From: Crocodylus rhombifer | Lineage: Eukaryota; Chordata; Crocodylia; Crocodylidae | NCBI GenBank assembly: GCA_038503035.1 | Contig: JAVSML010024570.1 | Coordinates: forward strand, 654,007 to 718,006 | Length of the DNA: 64,000 nucleotides | Reading direction: 5' to 3' | Part shown: one piece after another, positions 1-11,949 of the stretch | Numbering within the stretch: position 1 is the stretch's first letter | Layout: every line of letters starts with the position of its first letter | Translations under genes and position numbers: made by a program | The notes under the pieces: generated by a model | The model's input: only the letters and a program-made list of their open reading frames with translations | What the model was told of the DNA's origin: nothing | The model's database searches: none

Positions 1-11
1 ACAGCCATAGC

Positions 12-235
12 TTCATAGTTTCTAGGGTCGGAAGGGACCTGAGTAGATCATCTAGTCTGACCCCATGCCATGGCAGGAAAGAGTACTGGGGTCAAACGAC
101 CCCAGCAAGGTGTTCATCTAACCTCCTCTTAAAACCCCCCAGGGTAGGAGCCTGCACCACTTCTCTTGGAAGTTGGTTCCAGATCCTAGACACCCTGACC
201 GTGAAGTAGCGCCTCCTCTGAAGAGAATGACAGAA
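12..235 (-). mobile_element. CR1 LINE, 3'-end fragment
   Basis: The stretch matches the 3' ends of the CR1 copies at 31089 and 62239 in the same orientation: a 'TTCATAGTTTCTAGGG' start, then the segment that encodes the CR1 C-terminus when read on the minus strand. The similarity stops near 235, so this is a 5'-truncated copy, the usual outcome of CR1 insertion. It has no coding potential of its own. Confidence 0.85.
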
Positions 236-1049
236 TTGAAGGAACAATCTTCTATCAGTCTTCGAGGGCAAACCATCAAAACTGTTTCCATATAGACAAG
301 ATGTGTTACAACTTCATTCTCAGACGGGAATGGCCTCCATGACATGAAGAGTATATCAATTATTCTACCCCCAATCCTTATCCAGATACTCGAGACTGTG
401 GCCAGCCATGATCCTCATGTGCACCTGAACTGACTTGGAAGAATCCCAAGCTGACACAGAAGAATTGTCATCCATATATCTGATGAAGTCACCAAATATG
501 AACAGTCTGGGTAAATCCAACAGAACATCAGTGAGTTATGCATGCAGGAACATGGAGATGATCTGTATACCAACTTTAGTCCCATCCTTTCACACTGAAG
601 GAAGGTGAATTCATTGTATTCAGTCCATTTATGAAAATCTCGAAGCACTGTACCACCATCTCCTTGTTGCATCCTTTCAGTTCATGCTGTATCAAATAAT
701 CAGCTAACATTAGCTGTCCCAATATATGGCCTGCAGTATTGTCCAACCCAGTTATGGTGATATTTATAAAGTGGAGAACTTTGTTTTCAAGCCATATTAG
801 CAGAAGCCAAAATTGTGATTTGCAGTCCTTGTGTACACATACTCATCATTAGAAACTATTGAGATCAAAACCAAGGATCCCAGTTTACATCTTTATTAGC
901 AACAAATAAAATAGTTGTGTTTATAGTATGGTAGTGCCTTCTGGGTTCCAACATGGCAAGGGCCCCATTTTGTTAAACATGAATGAAACATAACATTATA
1001 AAAGACAATTCCTTTTTTCCCTAGGCATATATTCTTAAGCAAGAAATAA
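236..1049. other. Unassigned stretch, no gene seen
   Basis: Moderately AT-rich DNA. Open frames on the minus strand (for example 415-672) match no family I recognise and have no splice context. It may hold decayed retroelement sequence, but I could not identify a conserved motif. Confidence 0.5.
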
Positions 1050-1175
1050 CAAGTGGATACAATAGAGACAGTTGCATCGTAATCAGCTTTCTTGTGTACT
1101 TCATTCTTGATTCTCTCTGAAGACAAATAACTGACCACTCTAAGGACTGCTAGAGAAAAACCAGGCTTGTAAAAA
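1050..1175. repeat. Old interspersed repeat, left half (split by CR1)
   Basis: This stretch resembles 9440-9560, including the shared words 'ACTGACCACTCTAA' and 'GAGAAAAACCAGGCTTG'. The matching right half lies about 3.2 kb away at 4330-4470, beyond the nested CR1 block, and resembles 9590-9720. The locus at 9.4 kb therefore serves as an unsplit relative. The family is not identified. Confidence 0.6.
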
Positions 1176-1398
1176 AACAAACTGGTTCTGGGCCCCAGGC
1201 TTTTCAGCATCTTTATCAACAATTTAGATGATGATGTGGAAAACAAGCTGGCCGAGTTTGCAGTTGATACTAAGTTATGAGGAAAAGCAGTCATGCTAGG
1301 GGATAGGATGCAGATCCAAGTAGACCTTGACAAACTGGAAAGGTGGGTGGAGCAGAACCGGATGCAGTTCAATAAGGATCAATGCAGAGTGCTTCATA

Positions 1399-2455
1399 TA
1401 GATTTCATAGATTTCATAGACATTAGGGCTGGAAGGGACCTCGGGAGATCATCAAGTCCAGCCCCCTGCCCAAAGGGCAGGAAGTCAGCTGGGGTTATAG
1501 GATCCCAGCAAGATAAGCATCCAATTTACTCTTGAAGATGTTCAATGTAGGTGCTTGAACCACCTCCGCTGGCAGACTGTTCCAGACCTTGGCGGCTCAG
1601 ACAGTAAAGAAATTCTTCCTTATGTCCAGCCTGAAACGGTCTTGCAGGAGTTTGTGACCGTTCGACCTCGTCATCCCTTGGGGCGCTCTGGTGAACAGAC
1701 GTTCCCCCAGATCCTGGTGGTCACCCTTGATAAATTTATAGGTGGCCATCAGATCACCCCTGAGCCTGCGCTTTTCCAGGCTAAAGAGTCCCATGGCGCT
1801 CAGCCTGTCATCGTAAGATCTGTTTTCCTGACCTCTGATCATGCGCGTGGCTCTCCTCTGGACTCTCTCAAGCTTCTCCACATCCTTTTTGAATTGTGGA
1901 GCCCAAAACTGGACGCAGTACTCCAGCTGCGGCCTCACCAAGGCCGAGTACAAGGGGAGAATGACGTCCCGGGATTTGCTCGAGAAGCATCTATGGATGC
2001 AAGCCAGCATTTTGGTCGCTTTACTAGCCGCAGCATCGCATTGCAGGCTCATGTTCATCTTGTGGTCAATGATGACCCCCAAGTCTCTTTCTTCTGTAGT
2101 GCTAACCAACGTAGCACTGCCGAGCCTATAAGGGTGCTGCAGGTTTTTCCTCCCAAGGTGGAGAACCTTGCATTTTTCGGTGTTAAACACCATGAGGTTC
2201 TCATCTGCCCATTTGCTGAGCTTGTCCAGGTCAGCCTGGATCACCCGCCTGTCCTCTGGCATGGATGCTTTGCCCCAAAGTTTGGTGTCATCGGCGAACT
2301 TGGCCAGTCCACTCCTGACTCCAATGTCCACATCATTAATGAAGATGTTGAACAGTATGGGTCCCAGGACAGAGCCTTGAGGGACCCCACTGGTCACAGG
2401 GCACCACAATGAGTGACTGCCATCAATCACAACCCTCTGGGTCCGTCCGACTTCA
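1399..2455 (-). mobile_element. CR1 LINE, 3' part with a 277-codon open RT/C-terminal frame
   Basis: On the minus strand 2430-1597 stays open for 277 codons. It contains the reverse-transcriptase block GVPQGSVLGPILFNIFIND, the catalytic FADDTK motif, and then the conserved CR1 C-terminal stretch with LERVQRRATRMIRG. The 3' end, at low coordinates, finishes in repeated 'GATTTCATA' units at 1401-1425, typical of a CR1 tail. The copy is 5'-truncated near 2455 and has inserted into a + strand CR1. The long open frame suggests moderate youth, but it covers only the end of ORF2 and cannot be functional alone. Confidence 0.9.
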
Positions 2456-2614
2456 TCTAGGGAGAAGTAACCAGCAACATGAATATAGGTTAGGTGGAGA
2501 TGTCTTGCCCATCACGATGGCTGAAAGGGACCTCGGGGTTATGGCTGATCACAGGATGAACATGAATTGCCAGTGCGATGCTGTAGTCAACACTCCTAAT
2601 GGCATACTGGGTGG

Positions 2615-3715
2615 TAGGGCTGTGGGAAACGGCACCGTTTTGTTTCAACTTCCATTACACCATTTTGAAAGGACAGTGTTTTTTTTCATCAATTCATTTT
2701 GTTTCGAAGCACAGTACAATTTTGTTTCATTGAAACTGTTTAACTGTTTCAATGCGTTTTGATGTTTTGCCCATAGACTATTATAGGGAATCATGAAAAT
2801 GCCTAAAAGTGTGTCATTTCTTGCCTGATTCAGATGAAAATTGCAGGAATGGTAGACCATTCTGAGGGCATGAAGACTGCTAAGTTTCAAGGAGATAGGT
2901 GCAGAGGTTTCTTGGAAACTGCACCTCAAACTGTTCAGAGCAAAACTTGTGACACTTGCTGGCAGTGGCAGCTTCCTGTCATCTGGCGCACAGATCAGTT
3001 TGGAGCCCCACACTCCCGGAAGGAGTCCAGCACAGCCCTGCAGCCCTCCTGGGGGTGTGAGCTCCTGGATCTGTGCGCCAGATGACAGGAGGCTGCCGTT
3101 GCTGCCTGGGGGTAGTGGCAGCAGCAATCTTCCTGGTGCTGGGTGTGGGCTGTGCCCAGTGCTGGTCCCAAGCAGCAGCAGCAGCCTTCTCTCATCCTGC
3201 AGGCAGATCTGGGGGCCTGCACCCCTGGCAGGGCTGTGGGGCTGTGCCGGACTCCTCCCGGGGGTGTGGGGCCCTGGATCTGTGCGCCAGATGACAGGAG
3301 GCTGCCGCTGCCAGCTGGGACCCGTGCTGGGCACAGCCCAAGCCAAACGCCGGGAAAACTGCTGCTACCACTGGCCACAGCTGGCAGCAAAAGCATGGTG
3401 TCATCCCACGTGCAGATCCAGGCTCCCACACCCCCGGGAGGGCTGCGGAACTGTGCTAGACTTCTCTCAGGGGGCATGGGCCCCCGGCTCTGTGTGCGGG
3501 ATGACAGGCTGCCGCTGCCGGCCCTGACTGGCGCTGAAGCCAAGGAAGCCCGGCTTCAAAACTCAAAACATTTAGAAACTTTTGAGGGGTGTCGTTTCAA
3601 GTGCCCTCATTTTGTTTCAAAGCCTTTTGTTTTGTTTCGATTTTGCTGTTTCGAGCTCGAAATGCATCGAAACAGCTTTGAAACAAAACACCCAGTGAAA
3701 TTTCACACAGCCCTA
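2615..3715. mobile_element. hAT-type nonautonomous TIR element with GC-rich tandem core
   Basis: The ends are inverted: it starts TAGGGCTGTGGGAAA and finishes with the reverse complement of a TAGGGCTGTGTGAAA-type end. Flanks CTGGGTGG (2607-2614) and CAGGGAGG (3716-3723) agree at 6 of 8 positions, consistent with an aged 8-bp hAT target duplication. Outer parts are AT-rich (many GTTTC words); the core, about 2940-3530, is GC-rich and tandemly repeated. It carries no transposase. Open frames in the core are by-products of base composition. Confidence 0.75.
3040..3530. repeat. ~210-bp tandem repeat inside the TIR element
   Basis: The sentence 'GATCTGTGCGCCAGATGACAGG' type recurs near 3066, 3277 and (diverged) 3486, giving a spacing of about 205-213 bases. 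Between these anchors lie related GC-rich blocks with CAGCAGCAG-like words. This is a minisatellite of two to three units. Confidence 0.65.
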
Positions 3716-4329
3716 CAGGGAGGCATTGGCTGATGCATCATGAGCAGGTTTAAGGAAGTGATAGGTCCTCACTACTCAGCACTGGTGAGACCTCAGCTGG
3801 AGTACTGTGTCCAGTTCTGGGCACTGCACTTCAAAAAGATGTGGAGAATCTTGAAAGGGTCCAGAAAAGGGCCACAAGAATGATTAAGGGCCTGGAGGAC
3901 AAACCTTATGAGAAAAGACTAAGGGATCTAGGACTGTTCAGCCTGGGGAAGAGAAGACCGAGGGAGGACTTGGTGGCCATCTATAAGTATGTGAGGGATG
4001 AATATGGGGAGCTGGGAGAAAAACGTTTCACTAGGTTGACCCGGGGGAAGGACAAGGAGCAATGGCCATAAACTGTTAGATGATGGTTTCAGGTTAGATG
4101 TAAGAGAGAACTTCTTTATGGTAAGGGTGACCAGAATCTGGAATAGACTTCCCAAGGCAGTGGTCCAGTCTCCAACCTTGAAAGTCTTCAAGAGGTGACT
4201 GGACGGACACCTTGCTGGGATCATTTGATCTCAGCAATATTCCTGCCCAGAGCAGAGGGGTTGGACTTGATGATCTTTCGAGGTTCCTTCTAGCTCTTAA
4301 TCTCTATGATATGATTGTACTGGCCTTTT

Positions 4330-4470
4330 ATGCTTTCTGCCCAAGTTTTCATTTAACAAGGAACACTTAAGCTATGCTTTTTTGTTTCTCTAAGTGTCAT
4401 TGTCTCAACTGGATGTGGCTTTTCAATATTTGCTGGTTTACTTAGGTTGCAATTTTCCAGTGGCGATAGT
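4330..4470. repeat. Old interspersed repeat, right half
   Basis: It resembles 9590-9720 through shared words such as 'AACAAGGAACAC' and 'AGTGTCATTGT', and is the partner of 1050-1175. The CR1 nest lies between the halves. Confidence 0.6.
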
Positions 4471-5408
4471 AAGATAATTAGGATTCTTTTAAGCACCTGT
4501 TACAGCATAGTGGATTCCTGACATAGGCTGGGTAAATACCTCATCAGGGCATGATGCAGAAATGAAATTTCTGCATGTGATAAATGATTGCTTTCTAGAA
4601 GAACTCATCTTGGAACCCACAAGAGGAGAAGCAAGTCTAGACTTAATCCTAGGTAACACACAGCACCTGATTCAAGAGGTATTTGTTGATAAGCCACTCT
4701 GTAATAGTGACCATAATATATCAGATTCAACATTTGAACTGGAGGGACTAAGTCAAGAAGTCTACCATGCTAATATACAACTTTAGGAAGGGAAATGATA
4801 CAAGAACAAGAAGTAAGAAGTTTAAAGGAGCAGTCAAAAATATAAAAGGCCTGCAGGCAACTTGTAAGCTGTTTAAAAATACGATATTAGAGACTCAGGA
4901 AAAGTGTGTACCACAAATCAGAAAGGTACCAAATGGCCCAATAAAACCCACGTATGGCTCAATAGCACAGTTAAGGGGGGCATTCAAGGCCAAAAGGCAT
5001 CCTTCAAAAAATGGAAGGCATGCCCAAAAGAGGAAAACAGGAAACTCACAAACTTTGGCAAGTTATGTTGTAAAAGTGAAATAAAGCAGGCCAAAAAAAG
5101 AATTTAAGGAGCTTCTAGCAAAAGATGCTGAAGTTAATAATACATTTTTTTTAAAATACATCAGAAGCAGGAAACCAGCTAGAGAATATGTTGGACCTTT
5201 GCATGCCCAAGATGTAAAAGGTGCATCCAAGGATGATAAGACCATAGCAGAGAAGCTAAAAAAATTGTTTGCATTGGTATTTACTGTAGAAGAAACTGGG
5301 CAAATTCCCATGCCAGATAAATCCTTTCTAGTGGATGGGTCTGAAGAATTGGACCACACTGAAGTAGCAGAAAAGGAAGCATTAGAACAAATCAATAAAT
5401 TGAATAAC

Positions 5409-6168
5409 TAGGGATGTGCGACATGGGCCCTATTCAATTCGGATTTGGCCTGAATCAGGGACAGTGATTTGATTGGTTGATTCAGATCACTGTTCCTGAT
5501 TTGATTTGGCCAAATCTGAATCTGAAGATTCAATGCTGATTTTGAGAATTAGTGCTTTGGACATAGACACAGCTTTAAATGCTTTTTCTACATACATGCA
5601 TGGCATGTGACTGTTGCGATGATGAAGCAGATGGAGCATCTTACAGGAGTGCAGTGGGACCCTCCATGTGGTCATCGGCGAATGCAGAAGTGGACCAGAA
5701 CTACTTCCAGTCCACTTCTGGGTCCTTCACCAAGCATGCCGGGCTCGGCGATCAGCTGTGAGGGACCCCAGGTGCCCCCCAGACCCAGGAGGCACCAGTC
5801 ACCAAGCCGGGGGCATTGGGGTGCCCCCCGTGTGCTTCTCAGTGGACTCAGAAGTGGACCAGAAGTGCTTCTGGTTCACTTCCAGGTCTGCTGCCGAGCA
5901 TGCTCTGGAGCCCCCCCACTTTCATGGGATGTTCATCCTGCCTCAGCATCTCAGCATTCATGAGCCACCTGCTACCTAGAGGTATGTAGAAAAAACATTT
6001 AAAGCTGTGTCTGTGTCTGAATCTTTCCAAATCTCTCCAAATTGATTCAGAGGGTTCCAGTTCGATTCAGAGAGATTAAAGAATCCTGTAATTCTATTTG
6101 GATTCGGAGATTTGGCCACTGAATCTCCGCTGAATTGAATCAGGGACTGAAGCTTCACACAGCCCCAG
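5409..6168. mobile_element. hAT-type TIR element (GGCTGTG-end family)
   Basis: It starts TAGGGATGTGCGAC and ends in the inverse of CTGGGGCTGTGTGAAG. Flanks TGAATAAC (5401-5408) and TGAATACC (6169-6176) match at 7 of 8 positions, and the host CR1 reads on across it. Both ends hold inverted 'GAATCNGATT/AATCTCC' words, as does the copy at 23205. The core (5640-5940) is more GC-rich and has no recognisable gene. Confidence 0.8.
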
Positions 6169-7105
6169 TGAATACCGTCACCAGTACCGGATGGTATTCA
6201 CTCAAGAGTTCTGAAGGAACCCAAAGGTGAAATTGTAGAATTGCTGACAATAATATGTAGCCTATTGTTACAAATGGCCCCTGTGCCAGAGGACTGGTGG
6301 GTTGCCAACATAACAACCATCTTCAAAAACAGTTCCTGGGATCTACAGATCTACAGAAAGTCTCAATTCCATCCCTGGAAAGTTGATACAAAATATAATA
6401 AAGAATAAAATCAGTAGCTCCATGGACAAATATGATTTGTTGAGGAAGAGTCAATGTGGTTTTTAGAAAGGGAAATCCTGCCTAAGCAACCTGCTTGAGT
6501 TCTTCAAGGGTGTCAACAAGCACATGGATAAGAGTGATCCATTTGACATAAATGCTTTTTGAATGTTCAGATATAACAAAGTCCTTCACTAAAGGTTTTT
6601 TGAAAAACTGTGTTGCCACAGGATTGGAGGAAATGTTTTTTGTGGACTGAGAGCTGGTAAAAATTAGGAAGCAGAGGGAAGGGCTAAATGGTCACTTTTC
6701 AAGATGGAGGCTGGTCAAAACTGGGGTCCTGCAGGCATTTGTGCTTGGTCCTATTTTGTTTTACATTTTCATCAATGACCTAGAATGAGGGTGCACAGTG
6801 ACATCTCAGTTCCAAACTGATGGAGAGGAGCTGCAGAAAGATATCACAAAGCTAAGTGAGTGGGCAAAATATGGTAGATGAACTTCAGTGTGTACAAGTA
6901 TAAAGTAATGCACCTGGGGAAAAATAACCTTAACTATACATATACAGTGCTAGTTCTGAACTAGCTGTTATGACTTAGGGAAGAGACCTTAGAGTCATTA
7001 TAGCTAGTTCTTTAGAACCATTAATTTAGTGTGCAGCATCAACCAGAAAAATCAATAACATGTTGATCACTAAGGGAATTGAAAACAAAAAAGAGGGTAT
7101 TACCA

Positions 7106-7637
7106 TGGGCTCAGGCAGAAGTGACAAATTTTTGCCCAATCTTGCCACAGAAAGCAGTTTACAGCCATGACCAAACAAGTGCCTGGCTTCAGACAGCTTC
7201 AAAAAAAGCCGATCGGGTGAAAATCTGAACCCACATTGCATGAGGGGTCAGATGAAAACATTTCAAAACAGAGCATCTTCTGTATCCGCTCTCTGCACTG
7301 TCTGCCAGCCTGTCACTGTTTTCAGAATGGTGTTGGGGAAAGGGAGCAAAGGAAGTTAATTTGGGGGTTTGTCAGCCCCTGCTGGAGGGTGGGGCAGGTG
7401 TACTGGAGCTCCCTCTGCTCCCTTTCCCCCTCCAATTCTGAAACAGGGACAGGCTGGGAGAGAGGAGCGGCTGCTGTGAAGGGAAACCAGCTGCAGCTCG
7501 CAGCGAACCACTAGATTCCCCTCTCCCTGGAACCAACAGTGAACTTCTGTTCATTCTAGGAGATGGTTGTAACTCAGAAAGCTTCCTGCAAAGCATTCTC
7601 AGTTACAGGGGGAAGCTGCACTTCTGTCTGCAGCCCA
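7106..7637. mobile_element. TIR element inside the CR1/L3 copy
   Basis: The left end TGGGCTCAGGCAGAAGTG is mirrored at the right end (inverse TGGGCTGCAGACAGAAGTG). TACCA directly flanks both sides (7101-7105, 7638-7642), and CR1 sequence resumes immediately after. The short flank makes the superfamily uncertain. No coding capacity is seen. Confidence 0.6.
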
Positions 7638-8215
7638 TACCATTATACAAATCCATGATGCACATCTTGAATGCTGTGTGCACTTCTGGTCCCCACATCT
7701 CCAAAATAACGTAGTAGGATTAGAAAAGGTACAGAGAAGGGTAGCTAAAGTGATCAGGGGCATAGAACAGTTGCCAAACCAGGAGAGTCCAAAAAGGCTA
7801 GGACTCTTCAGAATACCAGTACTAGGGGGCATCCACTAAAATTAGTAGGAGACAGGTTTAAAACGAATATGACAAAATACTTTTTTATGCGATGTGTAGT
7901 TAACTTCTAGAATTCATTGCCATCAGAGATAGTGGAGGCAGATAGCATAACTGGATTCAAAAAGGGACTGGATAAATTCACGGATGAGAGATCTATTAAG
8001 AATGGCTTGTGATGCTTCTTCTGGCATCTGTAACCCAATAAATGGTCGAGGCCAGGGTGGGTATTCAATAGATCATTCTAGAGGTATCTGGTTCAATGCT
8101 TTCCCTGTATAGCTTTCCACTTCTGCCACTGTAAGAGATGGGGCTAGATGGGCTGCTGTGAAAGATACTGGGCTAGATGGGCCATTGGTCTAACCCAATG
8201 TTGCCTTATTATAAC

Positions 8216-9439
8216 TGGACACTTTTTAAATGTCTCTCTCTTGCCTTTAGCACAAGAATGAAGGACCCTTGTCATTGAAATCAGTGACACTCCCCTCCCA
8301 AGAACTTAAATCCTAAGGATAAAGTAGCACTGTTCTAACCTATTGACCACCCTAAAGTGACCACCAAATCAAAACATTTCCCAGACTTCCCAAGAGAGAC
8401 AGGCTTATTTTTTTATAGTCTCAACCTTTCAAGGAGAGTTAAATCTTCTATTCCTTTTGACAAAGAAGGAAACAGAAAGGATTTTCATTCCTGTCCCCAC
8501 AGCCCATTACATTTCTACATCCAACTTCTTTTACCCAACAGAGTAATTATGCAAATCCTTCTTACAGATTTCATAACAAATAAGAGAGGAGCTCCTAGCT
8601 CTTTGCTGCAAACACTAAGTCTAGAGAAAACAGTTAAAGCCACCATTAACTATTGACCCCCAACTAGTGTCTAATTCTACAATCCTTACTCATGTGAGTA
8701 CTCCTCAGATTACCTGTGGTAGGGAAGTCATCTAACAGTTTATGAGCACAGGCCGAGTCAGAATCAAGCGCTGATATAGATAGCTACAGGTATATAATAC
8801 CCCAGATACCAATCTTAACACACTTACAAAGCAGTTGTTGTTTTTTGTGTGTAGTTAATGAAGTTTTTTTGTGTCAACTTTGTTGTGGTATTGTTTATGC
8901 TGTTGCTGTGGTTAGTCTGCGTTTTCCCTAAAACCTTAATGTTATATAAAGAATGACCACGGTCTTGGTTTGGTGTTGAATGCGGTATCAATAATCATCA
9001 TTATCAGTTAGTGTTTTTAATTATTACTGTATACATAAAATACTCCCAGCATCTCTATATAGGCTGCACTTTTCAAATTGAGTTCCAAACCTAATGTTTC
9101 CAGGCCTAGCACAGGGATTATCTCCCTCACGAAAATGGAGCTTCTGCCTGTAGCAGAATTTTAATTATTTGCATTTTCCCATTTCTTTAGTCTGGGAAAC
9201 CATAGAAGAAGAAAAATGAAGTTGAGACTATTACTTTTGTGAAAATAAACATCTAAATCTCCACAGTCAACTTAGGTAGCAGATATTTTGGAAATAGAGG
9301 CTATCTTGGTGCTTATATTTGATAGATTGCCAAATGAACAGAACAAAGGGGAAGCCCAATACACTTAAAATAGTTTAGACCCATAAAAATTCAATATTAG
9401 AAAGGTCAAATTTTAAACAGTTTTATGTTTCCTAGGAAT
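8216..9439. other. Unassigned AT-rich stretch
   Basis: No repeat family or exon could be recognised. The open frame at 8357-8656 has no family resemblance and no convincing splice sites. Confidence 0.5.
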
Positions 9440-9720
9440 ATAAAGTATTAAAGAAGTGCTGATGCATCAAAAGCAACTTTGTTGTGTCCTTCACCCTTGG
9501 TTCTCTCTGGAGTCACATAACTGACCACTCTAAACATCGATGGAGAAAAACCAGGCTTGCCCTGGACCTTCGTACCTGCTGGCACATTTGACAAGGAACA
9601 CCCAAGATATACTCTGGTTACTCTGAGTGTCATTGTTTGTATTGGAGATGGCTTTTCAGTGTTGGTTAGTTCCTTTAAGTCCTTTGATCAGTTTTCCAAT
9701 GGTACTTTCATGTGAAATGA
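9440..9720. repeat. Unsplit copy of the repeat seen at 1050 and 4330
   Basis: The left half resembles 1050-1175 and the right half 4330-4470, joined here with only about 40 bases between. It acts as an empty-site relative showing the state before the 3.2-kb CR1 nest was inserted. Confidence 0.6.
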
Positions 9721-10639
9721 ATGTGCTGCTTTATTCTCTTAGAATGAAGATGCCTCAATTCTGTAATGGAAGACCTGAGATAGATCTTTGAGCCACTACT
9801 GCCTAGTTGATATATTTTTCCTTTTTCTAGCAGTGTCTTTGAATATATTCTTCCTTATCAGGAAAATCTGACTACTTGTTTGTCTGATCTTACTTCCTCT
9901 GGTTTCCTTTAGCAATATATTCCTTTTATAACTGCATCTATTGTCAATTGCATCAATATGCCTTTGTTTTTGGGACTTGTCTATCTATTCCAAATGTACC
10001 CTACTTAATCCTACTTTGAAATCACCATTTTGCTTTACCAAATTAACTAAAATACATTATTTCCCAGTTCTTTTAATCTGCTTATAACTTAAATACATAA
10101 ACATGTTCTTAGTCATATTCTGCCATTTCTCACAATCGTGACCTGGATGAGCCAGATTGCTCCTATTTATAGATCTATACATTCAGTAGAAACAATTATG
10201 AATCAGGTCTTTATTTTCCTCTACATTCAAAATACAGAAAAGAGAATACCTGTAAAGTTTTGAAGCAGTTTAAAATAATCTACTTAGCTCTGATATTCAG
10301 GATATATACAGTAATTTGATGTTTATTTTTCTAATCCATTATGTCCAGTTAGTTCTGGTAAGAATTTCTCCCAAGCCTTATGACTTTAGATTTGCCAAAC
10401 ATAATAGACAGTCAGTGGCTGGCATTATCACCATTATTTGTGTCAAAACTCCAGATACTATAATCTTATCATTCGTTTCGTTTTGTTGAATCCAATTTAA
10501 TCACAAATAATGAATAGAAATTGAAGTTTTGTTTATAGGCAAAGGTAATCAATCCTCCATCTCTAGTACTGTTTTCCCTAAGGCTAATTCTTCCTTCCAC
10601 GTTGAAAAAAAATTAAGTTGCAGACTGGAGACGTTACTT
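9721..10639. other. Unassigned AT-rich stretch
   Basis: No open frame of note, no terminal repeats and no known family recognised. Confidence 0.5.
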
Positions 10640-10842
10640 TACAGTTAGGGCTGCCAGGCTCTGGAATGGGCTCCCAAGGGAGGTGGTGCTCTCTCGTACC
10701 TTGGGGGTCTTCAAAAGGAGACTGGACAGCTATTTGGCTAGGGTTTTATGACCCCACACTTGTTCCTGCCCATGGCAGGGGGTCGAACCTGATGATCTGT
10801 TTAGGTCCCTTCCGACTCTAAGCACTATGAAACTATGAAACT
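10640..10842 (+). mobile_element. CR1 LINE, 3'-end fragment
   Basis: It reads as the CR1 3' end on the + strand: the Trp-Asn-x-Leu-Pro stretch (GGAATGGGCTCCCAAGGGAG), then the 3' UTR and a terminal 'ACTATGAAACTATGAAAC' repeat. It is the plus-strand counterpart of the copies at 12, 31089 and 62239. Confidence 0.85.
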
Positions 10843-11949
10843 TACTTATTATTTAGCTCTCCTGTTACCTCTCACAAAATCGTATAGGTGTCATTTATTT
10901 AATATTTTTAAAGTCTGTGAATGTTTGCCTGTATATAAATCTTTAAAATCTTTCTTTGTACATAATTACTTTTGTGAAATGCCTTTCATCTGACAGTTCT
11001 TAAAGAGCTTGGCAAACATGCACATGCATGCATATATAATCTATATATTGATTTAAGAATCAAGAAACTTATCAGAATGGCATATGAGCACCCATTCAAC
11101 CTCACTACATATATACACACATGCATGCTTTGCTCAGGGTGGAGTATCAACCAATGAGTACTTTACTCATTTATCCACTACTGAAACATCACTGTCTGCA
11201 ATCTTCAATATTCCCAGTCTTTAGCAATCTCAAGTGATGGCCAAAAACATCCTTGACATTTTTTTTCCAGTGAAATTTCATTAATCAGTTTCCTTATTTT
11301 TTTTCAACCAGCTTTAGTAACTCTTGCCTTAATTATTGCTCATCTCTCAGCCTCCTCTCTAGTTGGTCTACTTTCTGTTCATATTCTGCTGCTCTTATAA
11401 TTTCTTATTTCTATTATGCCTATGGTAGCCTTTGTTGTTCTTTCTGTGCCAAATATATGGTTACCACTAAGATTTAAATTTAAGTTCAAAATCTATTACT
11501 GACTTCTAAGTCTCTGAAAATTGGCCGTTGTATTTGCAAAGCTTGCTTCATGTTTATGTGCTTTTTCACAATGTGGGCTGTATCATTTCTCTTTCCTACT
11601 TCTATCTTTATTGTTTGTTGTTTTAGAATGCCTATTTGGCATGCATAATGAAAATTATCTTATTTATTATTGTTCTAAAACTACCTTAAAATATATTTTA
11701 TTCATTCGCGGTTTTGTTTTATTGTTATGACATCTCACGTTTATTTGAAACAAGTCATTTTCTTATGTTATCTAGTTTCACTACTTACTGAAATTGTATG
11801 TTACCACTTGTGAAAAATGCAAAATACTTCAGTAAACAATATTTACTTTGAAAAGCAATTTTATTTATAATATATTTATATTTCAGTTTTACCAGTCTTT
11901 ATTTTTAACAACATTTTACTGAGACAAAATTTACTTGGGGACAGATATT
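10843..11949. other. Unassigned AT-rich stretch
   Basis: Very AT-rich, with a short CATGCATGCATATATA region near 11020. The hydrophobic open frame at 11521-11730 is judged a composition artefact. No gene is seen. Confidence 0.5.

Larger units (their letters stand above)
1176..4316 (+). mobile_element. CR1 LINE (3' part), interrupted by two later insertions
   Basis: CR1 reverse-transcriptase and C-terminal sequence is read on the + strand in three pieces: 1176-1398, 2456-2606 and 3716-4316. The last piece includes the C-terminal ORF2 stretch seen at 3841-4071 (motif ENLERVQKRATRMI) and the 3' end near 4316. A second CR1 in the opposite orientation fills 1399-2455, and a TIR element fills 2615-3715. 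The coding sequence is broken by frameshifts and stops, so it is a fossil. Confidence 0.85.
4560..8215 (+). mobile_element. Degraded CR1/L3-like LINE, split by two TIR elements
   Basis: On the + strand, 4562-4786 encodes the CR1 region between endonuclease and RT (motif EPTRGEASLDLILGNT followed by SDHN). RT-derived DNA runs from 5100-5400 and 6169-7000, and the C-terminal/3' end from 7638 to 8215 ends in the 'GGGCTAGATGGGCCATTGGTCT' type tail shared with the copy at 50.8 kb. Many stops and frameshifts are present, so it is old. TIR elements occupy 5409-6168 and 7106-7637. Confidence 0.8.

Noticed and set aside
1555..2412. 285-codon + strand frame
   Set aside because: Antisense shadow of the CR1 reverse-transcriptase frame on the minus strand.
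2645..3733. Overlapping open frames rich in Gly, Cys and Pro
   Set aside because: They are products of the GC-rich tandem repeat inside a TIR element, and the repeated peptide follows the DNA repeat.
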